In this document: in pieces, positions 43,873 through 54,576 of the stretch
How positions within the stretch are numbered: the first letter of the stretch is position 1
Layout: every line of letters starts with the position of its first letter
NCBI RefSeq assembly: GCF_945952055.1
Contig: NZ_CAMFHB010000005.1
Span: 146,508 to 210,507 of the forward strand
Length of the DNA stretch: 64,000 nucleotides
Direction: 5' to 3'
Source of the DNA: an uncultured Alsobacter sp.
GTDB lineage: Bacteria > Pseudomonadota > Alphaproteobacteria > Rhizobiales > Beijerinckiaceae
Program-made: the position numbers and the translations under genes
Notes under the pieces: model-generated
What the model was told of the DNA's origin: nothing
Seen by the model: only the letters and a program-made list of their open reading frames with translations
Databases searched by the model: none

Positions 43873-45039
43873 TTACTGGCGCAGCCGGTGCACCACGAGA
43901 TAGATCGCATAGGCGGCGTTGACGAGGCCGATGAAGCCGAAGAGGGCGTCGGGACCCAGGTGGTCCATGGCCAGCGCGCCGACGACGGGACCCAGCACCG
44001 ATCCGCTGCCCCAGAACAGCATCAGGCTGCTGCTCCAGGCCATGCGCTGGTCCGGCCGGGCGATGTCGGTCATGTAGGCTGCCGCCAGGGCGTAGAGCAC
44101 GAAGGTGCAGCCGACCCACGCCCCCGTGAGCAGGGCTGCCGGCAGCTGCGCCATGCCCGGCGTGAGGGGTGCGGCCAGGGCCAGCGCGGCGCCCGCCGTG
44201 CTCGTGGCGGCCATGACGATCCGGCGATCCAGGCGATCCGAGAGCGGCCCGACCAGGATCTGGAAGACGATGCCGCCGGCCTGGATGGCGACCAGCGTCA
44301 CCGCGATCCGCTCGACCGAGAGACCGCGGGCGAGGCCCCACACGGGGAAGAGGCTGACGGCGGTGACGGTGACCGCCGCATGCACGAACGACCCGAAGGC
44401 GGCGACGGGAGCCTGGCGGGGCAGGTCCAGGAGCCCCGACATGGCGCGGGCGCCGATCGCGGGCGGGGGTTCGCGGACGGCGGTGGGCACGAAGGGCGCC
44501 AGGAGGTACGCGCAGGAGGCGGCTGCCAGCAAGGCGAGGCCGCGCGGATCGGCGAGGGCGATCAGGAGCTGGCCCAGACCGAAGACCAGGCGGCTGAGCA
44601 CCATGTAGGTCGAGAACACGAGGCCGGCGCGCCCGGGCGGGGCCCGGTCGGCGATCCAGGCCTCCAGGATCGTCATGTAGTGGCCCGCGGCGAGGCCCGA
44701 GACGACGCGCAAGGCCGTCCAGCCGGCGCCGGCCGGCACCAGCGCGAGACCGAGCGACATGGTCGCCGCGACGAGCGAGGCCACCGTCATCACCCGTCGC
44801 GCCGACAGCCGGCGGACCGTCTCGGGCGTCAGCAGGGTGCCGACGACGAAGCCGACCGAGTAGGCGCTGGTCACGAAACCGGCGAGCGCAGCGCCGGGGC
44901 TCTCGAGCGCGAGGCGGAAGGGGACGAGGGCCCCCAGGATGCCGGTGCCGAGCTGGTAGGTGTTGGCACCCAGGGTGACCAGCAGGGCGCTCAGCAGAGC
45001 GGCCCGGCCGGGCGGCGCAAACCCCGATCCCCTCGGCAC
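43873..45039 (-). CDS. MFS transporter, YcaD-like
   Basis: A 388-residue membrane protein with about twelve hydrophobic helices. Conserved MFS segments include YSVGFVVGTLLTPETVRRLS at the first cytoplasmic loop and QILVGPLSDRLDRRIVMAAT at the mid-point. The RIGGP-like loop and ALAAAYMTDIARPDQRMAWS resemble YcaD-type carriers, with no known substrate. It is 12 bases downstream of the antiporter-type gene and about 44 upstream of the ABC-F gene on the same strand. Confidence 0.88.
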   Translation of the reverse strand: MPRGSGFAPPGRAALLSALLVTLGANTYQLGTGILGALVPFRLALESPGAALAGFVTSAYSVGFVVGTLLTPETVRRLSARRVMTVASLVAATMSLGLALVPAGAGWTALRVVSGLAAGHYMTILEAWIADRAPPGRAGLVFSTYMVLSRLVFGLGQLLIALADPRGLALLAAASCAYLLAPFVPTAVREPPPAIGARAMSGLLDLPRQAPVAAFGSFVHAAVTVTAVSLFPVWGLARGLSVERIAVTLVAIQAGGIVFQILVGPLSDRLDRRIVMAATSTAGAALALAAPLTPGMAQLPAALLTGAWVGCTFVLYALAAAYMTDIARPDQRMAWSSSLMLFWGSGSVLGPVVGALAMDHLGPDALFGFIGLVNAAYAIYLVVHRLRQ

Positions 45040-45051
45040 CGTGCCCCAGCC

Positions 45052-46458
45052 TCAGCGAAAGAAGACGAACGTGACCAGGATGAAGGTCGGGATCAGTATC
45101 GCTCCGGACCACACCATGTAGCCGAAGAAGCTCGGCATCTTCACGCCCGCGCTTCGCGCGATGGCATACACCATGAAGTTGGGCGCGTTGCCGATGTAGC
45201 TGTTGGCGCCCATGAAGACCGCGCCGCAGGAGATCGCGGCGAGCGTCAGGGCCCCCTTGGTCATCAGGGTCTGGGCGTCGCCGCCGGCGAGCTCGAAGAA
45301 CACCAGATAGGTCGGCGCGTTGTCCAGGAACGAGGACAGGCCGCCCGACAGCCAGAAATAGGCCGCGTTGTTGGGCGTGCCGTCCGGGTTGGTCACCAGG
45401 GCGACGAGCGGGGCGAAGGCGCCGGACGTCCCGGCCCGCAGCATCGCGAGCACCGGGACCATCGCGACGAAGATGCCGGCGAAGAGCTTCGCCACTTCGA
45501 CGATGGGGCCCCACGAGAAACCGTTGGCGGCGCGGTGCTCCGACCGCGTCAGCTTCAGGGAGGCGAGGGCGACGCCGACGAAGACCAGATCACGGAGCAG
45601 ATTCTGCCACTCCACCTCCACGCCGAAGACCCGGAACGCGACGCCCGGCTTCCAGGATGCACTGATCAGGATCGCGACGATCACGACGCCGATCAGCGCG
45701 AGATTGACCAGACCGCTGACCCGGATCCGCTTGTCGGGCGTGGGATCCGGCAGGGCCGTTTCGTGCCGGTACATCCAGCGGTCGAACAGATAGAAGACGG
45801 CGAGCACAATGGCCCCCGCGAAAGCGGCTTCGGCGGCCAGGTGCGTGGTGGTCCAGAAGAAGTCGACGCCCTTGAGGAAGCCCAGGAACAAGGGCGGGTC
45901 GCCGAGCGGGGTCAGGGCGCCCCCGAGGTTCGAGACGATGAAGATGAAGAACACGAAGACGTGGGCATTGTGCCGACGGTTGTCGTTGGCCCGGATCATG
46001 GGCCGGATCATGACCATCGAGGCGCCCGTCGTCCCGATGAAGCTGGCGAGCACCGCTCCGATCGTCAGCATGAGCGTGTTCGTGGCCGGCGAGCCGTGAA
46101 TGTTGCCGCTGATCAGGATTCCACCGGCCGCCGTGAACAGGGCGAGCAGGAGCAGGATGAAGGGCAGATACTCCAGCAGCAGCGTGTGGGCGAGCGTCTC
46201 GAGCGTCAGCCCGATGCCGTGCGTCAGAGCGAGCGGCACGATCACCAGGCCCGCCCACACCGCGGCGATCTTGCCCTGGTGGTGCTCCCACAGGTGCGGA
46301 GCCATGAGCGGAAACAGGGCAATCGACAGCAGGATGCCGGCGAAGGGCAGCGCCCAAACGGCTCCCAGCGTCGCTCCGTTCAATCCGTCGGCCGCAAAAG
46401 CCGGGGCCGCGGCGCCCGCGGCCATCAAAAAAATGCTGAAAAACACAAGTGAACGCAT
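45052..46458 (-). CDS. Sodium:proton antiporter-type membrane protein (ion transporter superfamily)
   Basis: A 468-residue inner-membrane protein with an apparent signal-like first segment (MRSLVFFSIFLMAAGAAAPA) and about eleven further helices. Re-entrant-loop-like motifs FIVSNLGGALTPLGDPPLFL and LSSFLDNAPTYLVFF, plus GANSYIGNAPNFMVYAIARS, place it in the NhaD/citrate-transporter-like superfamily often annotated as sodium:proton antiporters. The transported ion is not provable from sequence. GGAGG precedes the ATG at 46458. The MFS gene follows after 12 bases. Confidence 0.85.
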   Translation of the reverse strand: MRSLVFFSIFLMAAGAAAPAFAADGLNGATLGAVWALPFAGILLSIALFPLMAPHLWEHHQGKIAAVWAGLVIVPLALTHGIGLTLETLAHTLLLEYLPFILLLLALFTAAGGILISGNIHGSPATNTLMLTIGAVLASFIGTTGASMVMIRPMIRANDNRRHNAHVFVFFIFIVSNLGGALTPLGDPPLFLGFLKGVDFFWTTTHLAAEAAFAGAIVLAVFYLFDRWMYRHETALPDPTPDKRIRVSGLVNLALIGVVIVAILISASWKPGVAFRVFGVEVEWQNLLRDLVFVGVALASLKLTRSEHRAANGFSWGPIVEVAKLFAGIFVAMVPVLAMLRAGTSGAFAPLVALVTNPDGTPNNAAYFWLSGGLSSFLDNAPTYLVFFELAGGDAQTLMTKGALTLAAISCGAVFMGANSYIGNAPNFMVYAIARSAGVKMPSFFGYMVWSGAILIPTFILVTFVFFR

Positions 46459-46551
46459 GGTCCAGCCCTCCCCCGTGGCCAGACATAGCGTGTTTTCCGC
46501 GAATGTCAGCAGCGGCGTGGCTCTAGGCCACGCCGCCGCCGACAGGTTCGA

Positions 46552-47535
<984 letters not shown>

Positions 47536-47620
47536 GGGACCGTCTCCTGTCGTTCTTGTGGCCGGGAGCCATGCGCGCCCATCCCGGTGGGATGATCGAG
47601 CAATTCCCGGCCTTCCAACG

Positions 47621-47634
47621 ATAATAGGATCTAT
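47621..47634 (-). promoter_or_regulatory. AT-rich dyad and -10-like hexamer between the Rrf2 gene and cysK
   Basis: On the minus strand ATAGATCCTATTAT contains an imperfect dyad and a TATTAT that could be the cysK -10; no good -35 is seen at the right distance. It is the only AT-rich spot in the 106-base gap and is a plausible target for the Rrf2 protein. Confidence 0.4.
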
Positions 47635-47641
47635 CTACGCC

Positions 47642-48094
47642 CTAGATCGTGAAATCCGCAACAGCCTTGCCGTCCTTGAACACGCCGCCCGCGTCCGCAT
47701 GGCGGCACAGGTCATCGACGGTGACGGAATCGAGCTGCTGCAGGAAGGACCCGCCCGCCTTGGCGACCATGGGCCCGATCACGTCGTCGACGAGCTTCGA
47801 CTCGGGCACCGGCGGCATGGAGTCCTCGCCCGTCGAGGCCATGGCGGCGCGCACGATGTCGCCGGCGGTGATGCGGCGACGCTCGCGGGCGATCTCGTAG
47901 CCGCCGCGCGGTCCCCTGACACCCTTCAGGATGCCGGCGCGCACCAGGGCCTGGAGCATCGTCTCCAGATGCCGCGGAGGCAGATTGTGGCGGGTTGCCA
48001 GATGCTTGGCCGCGACCGGCGAGGGCCTGGCGTGGAGCGCGATATCGACGACGGCGGCAATGGCCAACAGACTGCGCCGCGACAGCAGGATCAT
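47642..48094 (-). CDS. Rrf2 family transcriptional regulator, CymR-like
   Basis: About 150 residues. Winged-helix start MILLSRRSLLAIAAVVDIAL, recognition segment HNLPPRHLETMLQALVRAGI and wing LKGVRGPRGGYEIARERRRI. IscR-type Fe-S members have three cysteines in the C-terminal half; this one has a single Cys (VDDLCRHAD), so it probably does not carry a cluster. Rrf2 proteins beside cysK (CymR in Bacillus) control sulfur metabolism, sometimes by binding CysK. Start at 48094 has a strong GAGGAGGGG; an ATG at 48112 is less well placed. Confidence 0.9.
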   Translation of the reverse strand: MILLSRRSLLAIAAVVDIALHARPSPVAAKHLATRHNLPPRHLETMLQALVRAGILKGVRGPRGGYEIARERRRITAGDIVRAAMASTGEDSMPPVPESKLVDDVIGPMVAKAGGSFLQQLDSVTVDDLCRHADAGGVFKDGKAVADFTI

Positions 48095-48145
48095 GGTCTT
48101 CCCCCTCCTCATGCCGCCGTCGCGGTGTTCCGCTGGCAGCGACCG

Positions 48146-48598
48146 TCACACTCCGGTCGAGCCGTAACCGCCGGTGTTCCGGTCCGTCGCCGCGAGGGTC
48201 TCCACCTCGACGAGTTCGACCCGGGTCACGGGAGCGATCACGAGTTGGGCGATCCGCATGCCGCGGACGACCGTGAACGGGTCGGCGCCATGGTTCACGA
48301 GAACCACGCCGACTTCGCCCCGGTAGTCCGCGTCGATCGTTCCCGGAGCATTGAGGACGGTCACCCCGTGCTTCAACGCCAGGCCCGATCGCGGGCGGAC
48401 TTGCCCCTCGAAACCAGAGGGAAGGTGGAGTTTCAGTCCTGTAGGGACAAGAGCCCATTTCCCATTTTCGATCGTGATTTTTTCTTTTTCGCCGATCGCG
48501 GCGCTGAGATCGAGGCCGGCGGCCTCCGACGTGGCATAGGCGGGAGCCGGCAGCCCTTCGGCGTGGGGCAGCCTGACGAAGGAAACGCTCACACCCAT
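48146..48598 (-). CDS. dut: dUTP diphosphatase
   Basis: A 150-residue trimeric dUTPase that converts dUTP to dUMP. Conserved motifs in order: AGLDLSAAIGE, RPRSGLALKHGVTVLN, the uracil-binding NAPGTIDADYRGEVGVVLVN, GMRIAQLVIAPV and the C-terminal P-loop-like DRNTGGYGSTGV. The gene overlaps coaBC by ten bases, a common alphaproteobacterial pairing. Confidence 0.97.
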   Translation of the reverse strand: MGVSVSFVRLPHAEGLPAPAYATSEAAGLDLSAAIGEKEKITIENGKWALVPTGLKLHLPSGFEGQVRPRSGLALKHGVTVLNAPGTIDADYRGEVGVVLVNHGADPFTVVRGMRIAQLVIAPVTRVELVEVETLAATDRNTGGYGSTGV

Positions 48599-49806
48599 CG
48601 GCTCTCTCCCAGTCCTTCCGCGATGCGCCGGGCGAGCGCGCGCGCCACCTCCGTCTTGCCCATGGTCGGCCAGGATTCCACCGCGTCGCGCGACACGATG
48701 TGAACCGTGTTGCTGTCGCCGCCCATGACGCCGCTGGCCGCGCTGACGTCGTTGGCGACGATCCAGTCGCAGCCCTTGCGCGCCAGCTTCGCCTGGGCGT
48801 GCGCGATGACCTTCTCCGTCTCGGCGGCGAACCCGACGACGAGGCCGGGGCGCCCCTGCGTCAGGCGGGCCACCGTCGCCAGGATGTCGGGGTTCTCGAC
48901 CATGGCGAAGCTCGGCGGTCCCGATCCGTCCTTCTTGAGCTTCTCCTGGCCCTCGCGGTCCACCCGCCAGTCGGCGACGGCCGCGCAGAAGACGGCGGCG
49001 TCGACGGGCAGGGCCGCTTCCACCGCCGCCAGCATCGCCCGCGCGGTCTCCACGTGCAGGGTCCGCACCCCCGGGGGATCGGGGATGGTGACGGGCCCCG
49101 ACACCAGGGTCACGTCGGCGCCGAGCGCGGCGCAGGCGGCCGCGATGGCGTGCCCCTGCTTCCCCGACGAGCGGTTGGCGATGTAGCGCACCGGGTCGAT
49201 GGGCTCATGGGTGGGGCCCGAGGTCACCAGGACGCGGCGGCCGGCGAGCGGCCTGTCGCGACCCTGGTCCAGCATGGCGATGGCGGCGGCGGCGATCATC
49301 TCCGGCTCCGCCATGCGGCCCGGGCCGAACTCGCCGCAGGCCATCTCGCCGTCGTCGGGGCCGACGAAGGCGATGCCGTCTGCCTTGAGCTGCGCGACGT
49401 TGCGCCGCGTCGCCGCGTGCTCCCACATGCGCACGTTCATGGCGGGGGCCACGAGAACCGGCTTGTCCGTCGCCAGAAGGGCCGTGGACGCCAGGTCGTC
49501 CGCGAGGCCGTGGGCCATCTTGGCCATCAGGTCGGCGGTCGCCGGCGCCACCACCAGCAGGTCGGCGTCCCGCGACAGCTCGATGTGGCCCATCTCCGCC
49601 TCGTCCGTCAGGCTGAAGAGGTCGGTGTAGACCTTGTCGCCGGTCAGGCTTCCCGCCGAGAGAGGGGTGACGAAGTTCTGCGCCGCGCGCGTCAGGATGC
49701 AGCGCACCGCGAGCCCTCGCTTGCGCAGGGCCCGGATGAGCTCCAGGGCCTTGTAGGCGGCGATGCCGCCGCCGACGATCAGCAGAATGCGGTTGGTGGC
49801 GGTCAT
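48589..49806 (-). CDS. coaBC: Bifunctional phosphopantothenoylcysteine decarboxylase / phosphopantothenate-cysteine ligase
   Basis: A 405-residue CoaBC, two consecutive steps of coenzyme A synthesis. The flavin-dependent CoaC half has ILLIVGGGIAAYKALELIRA, APAMNVRMWEH and the active cysteine in DGEMACGEFGPGRM. The CoaB half (from about 190) has VLVTSGPTHEPIDPVRYIAN, NRSSGKQGHAIA, AAVADWRV and KGCDWIVANDV. Start ATG at 49806. Its stop overlaps the dut start. Confidence 0.97.
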   Translation of the reverse strand: MTATNRILLIVGGGIAAYKALELIRALRKRGLAVRCILTRAAQNFVTPLSAGSLTGDKVYTDLFSLTDEAEMGHIELSRDADLLVVAPATADLMAKMAHGLADDLASTALLATDKPVLVAPAMNVRMWEHAATRRNVAQLKADGIAFVGPDDGEMACGEFGPGRMAEPEMIAAAAIAMLDQGRDRPLAGRRVLVTSGPTHEPIDPVRYIANRSSGKQGHAIAAACAALGADVTLVSGPVTIPDPPGVRTLHVETARAMLAAVEAALPVDAAVFCAAVADWRVDREGQEKLKKDGSGPPSFAMVENPDILATVARLTQGRPGLVVGFAAETEKVIAHAQAKLARKGCDWIVANDVSAASGVMGGDSNTVHIVSRDAVESWPTMGKTEVARALARRIAEGLGESRWV

Positions 49807-49844
49807 TGACGCCTCCCGAGGGCTGGACCCGACGCTCTCAACCA

Positions 49845-51419
49845 TCAATGCCAGAAGCGCACGAGCATCGCGAGCAGGATGGCGGCGATGACCCAGAGCG
49901 CCGCGTGGCCGGCCCTGGCCCGCCGTGCCTCGGCCCGCCCGATGGCGCCGACGCTCTCGGGCGCGAGCGGGAAGCCCTTCTCGGCCGCCTCCTCCAGCGC
50001 ACCGACCAGGCGCTCGGCGCGCCCGACGAGGGCGGGGACCTGGCCCAGCATGGCGGCGAACGCGACCGCCCCGCGGCCCGCGTCCTCGATCCGGCCGCGC
50101 GGACCGAGGTTGCGCTCGATCCACTCGCGCACGACCGGCTCGGCCGTCTTCCACATGTCGAGGCGCGGATCGAGGTTCCGGCCGACGCCTTCCACGACCA
50201 CCATGGTCTTTTGCAGCATCACCAGCTCGGTGCGGGTGCGCATGTCGAACAGGGCCGTGATCTCGAAGAGGAGCGTCAGCAGCTTCGCCATGGAGATCTG
50301 GTCGGCCGTGCGGTCGTGGATCGGCTCGCCGACCGCCCGGATGGCCTGGGCGAAATCCTCGACCGAATGGCTCGCCGGCACGTAGCCGGCCTCGAAGTGC
50401 ACCTCCGCGACCCGACCGTAGTTGCGGGTGATGAAGCCCAGCAGGATCTCCGCCAGAAAGCGGCGCTCCTTCGGACCCAGGCGGCCGGTGATCCCGAAGT
50501 CGACGGCGCAGACCCGGCCCTGCGGGTCGACGAAGAGATTGCCGGGGTGCATGTCGGCGTGGAAGAACCCGTCGCGCAGCGCGTGGCGCAGGAACGACTG
50601 GATCACGATGGCGCCCAGCGCCACGCGGTCGTGCCCGGCCGCCTCGATCTGGTCGAGGGCGTTGAGCGGGATGCCGTCGATCCATTCGAGCGTCAGCACG
50701 TCGCGCGCGGTGCGCTCCCATTCCACCGTGGGCACGCGGAAATCGGGGTCGTCCCGGGTGTTCTCCGCCATTTCGGACAGAGCGGCGGCCTCCAGCCTGA
50801 GGTCCATCTCCATGGTCACGGAGCGGGCGAGCGTCTCGACGACGCCCACCGGCCGCAGGCGGCGGATCTCGGGGAAGAAGCGCTCCAGGGTGCTCGCGGC
50901 GAAGGCCATGGCGGCGAGGTCCCGGCGGAACCTGGCCCGAACGCCGGGCCGCAACACCTTCACGGCGACGGTGCGCTCGCCGTCGGGGCCGGCGACCGTG
51001 GCCTTGTGGACCTGGGCGATGGAGGCGGCGGCCATTGGATCGCTGAGCGAGGAGAACACGGCGGAGAGCGGCCGTCCGAAGGACGCCGAGATGATCGCCT
51101 CCGCTTCCGACCGGGGGAAAGGCGGCATCCGGTCCTGCAGGGACTCCAGGTCGCGCGCCACCCGGACGCCCACCACGTCGGGCCGGGTCGCCAGGAACTG
51201 GCCGAACTTGACGTAGGAGGGTCCCAGCCGGGTGAGGGCCTTGGCCAGCCGCTCCGCATTGTCGCCCGCACCCGGGCGCTCGATGCGGCGGGCCAGCCAG
51301 AGGCCGAGGCGCGGCAAGGCGGGCAGCTCGCCCGGATCGACGAGACCGAAAGCCCCCTCGCGGGCCAGCACGAAGCCGACGCGGACGAGCCGCACGGCAT
51401 GGACGATGGCGTTCAGCAC
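49845..51419 (-). CDS. ubiB: Ubiquinone biosynthesis regulatory protein kinase-like UbiB
   Basis: A 524-residue atypical kinase/ATPase needed for ubiquinone production. The UbiB-specific KxGQ motif is in [17 protein letters not shown], the A-rich loop is [12 protein letters not shown], the invariant lysine is in [10 protein letters not shown], the catalytic loop is [15 protein letters not shown] and the DFG is [10 protein letters not shown]. Two C-terminal transmembrane helices ([19 protein letters not shown] at the end) anchor it in the membrane. It follows ubiE by ten bases. Confidence 0.96.
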   Translation of the reverse strand: MLNAIVHAVRLVRVGFVLAREGAFGLVDPGELPALPRLGLWLARRIERPGAGDNAERLAKALTRLGPSYVKFGQFLATRPDVVGVRVARDLESLQDRMPPFPRSEAEAIISASFGRPLSAVFSSLSDPMAAASIAQVHKATVAGPDGERTVAVKVLRPGVRARFRRDLAAMAFAASTLERFFPEIRRLRPVGVVETLARSVTMEMDLRLEAAALSEMAENTRDDPDFRVPTVEWERTARDVLTLEWIDGIPLNALDQIEAAGHDRVALGAIVIQSFLRHALRDGFFHADMHPGNLFVDPQGRVCAVDFGITGRLGPKERRFLAEILLGFITRNYGRVAEVHFEAGYVPASHSVEDFAQAIRAVGEPIHDRTADQISMAKLLTLLFEITALFDMRTRTELVMLQKTMVVVEGVGRNLDPRLDMWKTAEPVVREWIERNLGPRGRIEDAGRGAVAFAAMLGQVPALVGRAERLVGALEEAAEKGFPLAPESVGAIGRAEARRARAGHAALWVIAAILLAMLVRFWH

Positions 51420-51429
51420 CTGGCGCGGC

Positions 51430-52206
51430 TCACAGCTTCCAGCCGGAGTGGAGGCGGACGATGCCGCCCGTCATGGCCCGGTGCGTGACCCGGCCGAAGC
51501 CGGCCTCGCGGATCATGCGGGCGAAGGTCTCCGCCCGGGGGAACTTGCGGATCGACTCGACGAGGTAGCGATAGGGCTGGCCGTCGCCGGTGACGACCTT
51601 GCCGAGCGCCGGCACGGCCGTGAAGGAGTAGGCGTCGTAGATCGTCTCCAGCAGGGGCACGTCCACGTGCGAGAACTCCAGGCACAGGAAGCGCCCGCCG
51701 CGGCGCAGGACCCGATAGGCCTCCGACAGCGCGACGTCGATGCGCGGCACGTTCCGGATGCCGAAGGCGATGGTGTAGCTGTCGAAGCTCTTGTCGGGAT
51801 AGGGCAGCGCCTCGGCATTGCCCTCGACGAAGGTGATGCGGCCCTCGCAGGAGGCCGGCGTACGCTCCTCGCCCACGGCCAGCATGTCGGCATTGATGTC
51901 GAGCACGGTGACGTGGGCCTGGGGCCCGGCCGCCTCCAGCACGCGGAAGGCGATGTCGCCCGTGCCGCCGGCCACGTCGAGATGGGCATAGGGACGGTCG
52001 CGCGGCGGGCGCAGGGTGGAGACGAGCGCGTCCTTCCAGGCCCGGTGCAGGCCGGCGGACATCAGGTCGTTCATCAGGTCGTAGCGGCGCGCCACCTTGT
52101 GGAACACGTCGTCGACGAGGTGCTGCTTGCCCTCGAGCGGCACCGTGGAGAACCCGAAATGGGTGTCCTGCGGCTCCCGCCGATCCTCGCCTCGTGTCGA
52201 ACTCAT
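51430..52206 (-). CDS. ubiE: Ubiquinone/menaquinone C-methyltransferase UbiE
   Basis: A 258-residue SAM-dependent C-methyltransferase. The N-terminal [20 protein letters not shown] and [20 protein letters not shown], motif [39 protein letters not shown] and the end [12 protein letters not shown] are diagnostic. Other quinone genes: ubiB directly after on the strand, ubiG at 9.1 kb. Divergent from mutM with about 100 bases between. Confidence 0.97.
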   Translation of the reverse strand: MSSTRGEDRREPQDTHFGFSTVPLEGKQHLVDDVFHKVARRYDLMNDLMSAGLHRAWKDALVSTLRPPRDRPYAHLDVAGGTGDIAFRVLEAAGPQAHVTVLDINADMLAVGEERTPASCEGRITFVEGNAEALPYPDKSFDSYTIAFGIRNVPRIDVALSEAYRVLRRGGRFLCLEFSHVDVPLLETIYDAYSFTAVPALGKVVTGDGQPYRYLVESIRKFPRAETFARMIREAGFGRVTHRAMTGGIVRLHSGWKL

Positions 52207-52305
52207 GATCGCTCCGTCGCCCCCGTTCGGGCGCGGACCATAGCGCGCCGGCGCCGGCCGCGCTATGCGTCGAACCCGCCATCCCGAGACCAGCGAAGCT
52301 TGACC

Positions 52306-53190
52306 ATGCCGGAGCTGCCCGAAGTCGAAACCGTCCGCCGCGGCCTGGAGCCCGCCATGGTCGGCGCGCGCCTAGAGCGCGTGGTCGTCCGGCGGCCGGA
52401 CCTGCGCTTCCCCTTCCCTCCGGGCTTCGCCGAGCGGCTCACCGGCCGCACGGTGGAGGCGCTCGGGCGGCGGGCCAAGTATCTCGTCGCCGATCTCTCG
52501 GGCGGGGACGTGCTCGTCATGCATCTCGGCATGACGGGCCGGTTCACCGTCAGCGGAGGGCCGGGCGGCACCGTCAGCCCCGGCGCGTTCCACCATCAGG
52601 CGGGCGGCGACGCCGTGCACGACCATGTGGTCTTCGGTCTCTCGAACGGGCACGCCATCACTTACAATGACGCGCGGCGCTTCGGCTTCATGACTCTGGT
52701 GCCCCGCGCGACGCTCGCCGAGCACCCCCTGTTCAAGGGCCTTGGAATCGAGCCGCTCGGCAACGCGCTCGACGGAGCGCTTCTGGCCGGCCTCTTCGCC
52801 GGAAAGGCCGCGCCGCTGAAGGCGGCGCTTCTCGACCAGCGCCTGATCGCGGGGCTCGGCAACATCTACGTGTGCGAGGCGCTGCACCGGGCCGGGCTGT
52901 CCCCCAAGCGGGCCGCCGGCACGCTGGCCACCAAGGCCGGCGGCCCGACGGCGGCCGCCCGGCGGCTCGCCACCGTCATCCGGGAGGTGCTGGAGGAGGC
53001 GGTCGCCGCGGGCGGCTCCAGCCTGCGGGACTATGCCCACACCGACGGTTCGCTGGGCTACTTCCAGCACACGTTCCGGGTCTACGACCGGGAGGGCGAG
53101 CCCTGTCCGACACCCGGATGCAAGGGCGTCGTCCGGCGCCTGGTGCAGTCCGGCCGCTCCACCTTCTTCTGCGGAGTCTGCCAGCGCTGA
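52306..53190 (+). CDS. mutM: Formamidopyrimidine-DNA glycosylase
   Basis: A 294-residue base-excision repair enzyme removing 8-oxoguanine. Catalytic P2 and E3 in [16 protein letters not shown], a conserved lysine in [12 protein letters not shown]2TH segment [20 protein letters not shown] and the C-terminal zinc finger [10 protein letters not shown]...FFCGVCQR with four cysteines. Length is slightly over the E. coli value (269) due to an insertion near [23 protein letters not shown] fixed by the requirement for proline at position 2. Confidence 0.97.
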   Translation: MPELPEVETVRRGLEPAMVGARLERVVVRRPDLRFPFPPGFAERLTGRTVEALGRRAKYLVADLSGGDVLVMHLGMTGRFTVSGGPGGTVSPGAFHHQAGGDAVHDHVVFGLSNGHAITYNDARRFGFMTLVPRATLAEHPLFKGLGIEPLGNALDGALLAGLFAGKAAPLKAALLDQRLIAGLGNIYVCEALHRAGLSPKRAAGTLATKAGGPTAAARRLATVIREVLEEAVAAGGSSLRDYAHTDGSLGYFQHTFRVYDREGEPCPTPGCKGVVRRLVQSGRSTFFCGVCQR

Positions 53191-53295
53191 CCGCGCCCGC
53201 TGGTGCGGGGATGCCAAGGTGCGGCCCTGCATGTCTCGCCATTGCGCGGGCGCGCCGCCTCGGCTAGCCGTGGGCGACGAACCGGGAGGACCCTG

Positions 53296-54075
53296 ATGAG
53301 CACGACCTACGAGACCATCATCGTCGAAATCCGTGGCCGCGTGGCTCTGGTCACGCTCAATCGGCCCCAGGCCCTCAACGCGCTCAATTCCACGTTGGTC
53401 GGCGAACTCAATGTTGCGCTTGACGGCTTCGAGAAGGACCCGGGCATCGGCTGCATCGTCATCACCGGCTCGGAGAAGGCCTTCGCCGCCGGAGCCGACA
53501 TCAAGGAAATGCAGGACAAGTCCTATCCCGACACCTATCTCGAGGACTTCATCACGTCCTGGGACCGGGTGGCCGGGCGCCGCAAGCCGATGATCGCGGC
53601 GGTCGCGGGCTTCGCGCTCGGCGGCGGCTGCGAACTCGCCATGATGTGCGACTTCATCCTGGCCGCGGACACCGCCAAGTTCGGGCAGCCGGAGATCAAG
53701 CTGGGCGTGATGCCCGGCGCCGGCGGCACGCAGCGCCTCACCCGCTTCGTGGGCAAGTCGAAGGCCATGGAGATGTGCCTCACCGGCCGCATGATGGACG
53801 CGGTCGAGGCGGAGCGGTCCGGCCTCGTGTCGCGCGTCGTGCCGGCCGCCGATCTCGTGGCCGAGGCGCTGAAGGCGGCCGAGCAGATCGCCGCCATGTC
53901 GATGCCCATCGTCATGATGACGAAGGAAAGCGTGAACCGCGCCTACGAGACGACGCTGGCCGAGGGCATCCGCTTCGAACGGCGCGTGTTTCACGCCATG
54001 TTCGCGACGGCCGACCAGAAGGAAGGCATGCGGGCCTTCGTCGCGAAGGCGAAGCCCGACTTCAAGAATCGCTGA
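53296..54075 (+). CDS. Enoyl-CoA hydratase
   Basis: A 259-residue crotonase-fold enzyme. Oxyanion-hole and catalytic segments: [38 protein letters not shown] with the first catalytic glutamate, and [20 protein letters not shown] with the second. This is the short-chain (FadB1/Ech) type, hydrating 2-enoyl-CoA in beta-oxidation or amino acid breakdown. GGGAGGA precedes the ATG at 53296. Found between mutM and rpsT, a conserved place in Rhizobiales rather than in a fatty acid operon. Confidence 0.94.
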   Translation: MSTTYETIIVEIRGRVALVTLNRPQALNALNSTLVGELNVALDGFEKDPGIGCIVITGSEKAFAAGADIKEMQDKSYPDTYLEDFITSWDRVAGRRKPMIAAVAGFALGGGCELAMMCDFILAADTAKFGQPEIKLGVMPGAGGTQRLTRFVGKSKAMEMCLTGRMMDAVEAERSGLVSRVVPAADLVAEALKAAEQIAAMSMPIVMMTKESVNRAYETTLAEGIRFERRVFHAMFATADQKEGMRAFVAKAKPDFKNR

Positions 54076-54112
54076 AACCGGGGCGGGACATGCGCCGGGA
54101 CCGTAACGGTCA

Positions 54113-54141
54113 TTGACGCTGCCGCGGACCGGCGCTATAAG
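54113..54141 (+). promoter_or_regulatory. Sigma-70-type promoter of rpsT
   Basis: TTGACG (54113-54118) and TATAAG (54136-54141) are separated by exactly 17 bases and both match the consensus in five of six positions. This is the best promoter match seen in the window. It would give an rpsT leader of about 100 bases. Confidence 0.8.
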
Positions 54142-54249
54142 CCCGGCCACACAAGAGCCGGTCGGCGGCGTCCGCACCGGCTTCATGTTTTTCGCAATCA
54201 CCTGCGCCTGCTCCGATCCGCGGATGCGCTGGCGCCATGAGGACGACCG

Positions 54250-54516
54250 ATGGCCAATACGACTTCGGCGAAGAAGGCGACCCGCAAGATCGAGCGTCGC
54301 ACCGCCGTGAACCGCGTCCGCCGCTCGCGCATGCGCACCTTCGTGAAGAAGGTCGAGGAGGCCCTGCGCGCCGGCGACAAGGCCGCGGCTGCCGAGGCCT
54401 TCAAGGCGGCTCAGCCCGAGATGATGCGCGCCGCGCAGAAGGGCGTCCTGCACGCCAACACGGCGTCCCGGAAGGTCTCGCGCCTCGCTCAGGCGATCAA
54501 GCGCCTCGGCGCCTGA
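54250..54516 (+). CDS. rpsT: 30S ribosomal protein S20
   Basis: An 88-residue, highly basic primary 16S rRNA-binding protein. The sequence [40 protein letters not shown] and the end [20 protein letters not shown] are diagnostic. A strong promoter lies 109 bases upstream and a terminator 34 bases downstream, so it is a one-gene transcript. Placement directly before dnaA is conserved in Rhizobiales. Confidence 0.97.
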   Translation: MANTTSAKKATRKIERRTAVNRVRRSRMRTFVKKVEEALRAGDKAAAAEAFKAAQPEMMRAAQKGVLHANTASRKVSRLAQAIKRLGA

Positions 54517-54550
54517 CACCACCGTTTCACCCCCATCGGGTGATGTACGA

Positions 54551-54576
54551 AGCCCGGCCGCAAGGCCGGGCTTTTT
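54551..54576 (+). terminator. Rho-independent terminator after rpsT
   Basis: AGCCCGGCC-GCAA-GGCCGGGCT is a perfect nine-bp stem with a stable GCAA tetraloop, followed by five T. It ends the rpsT transcript. Confidence 0.92.
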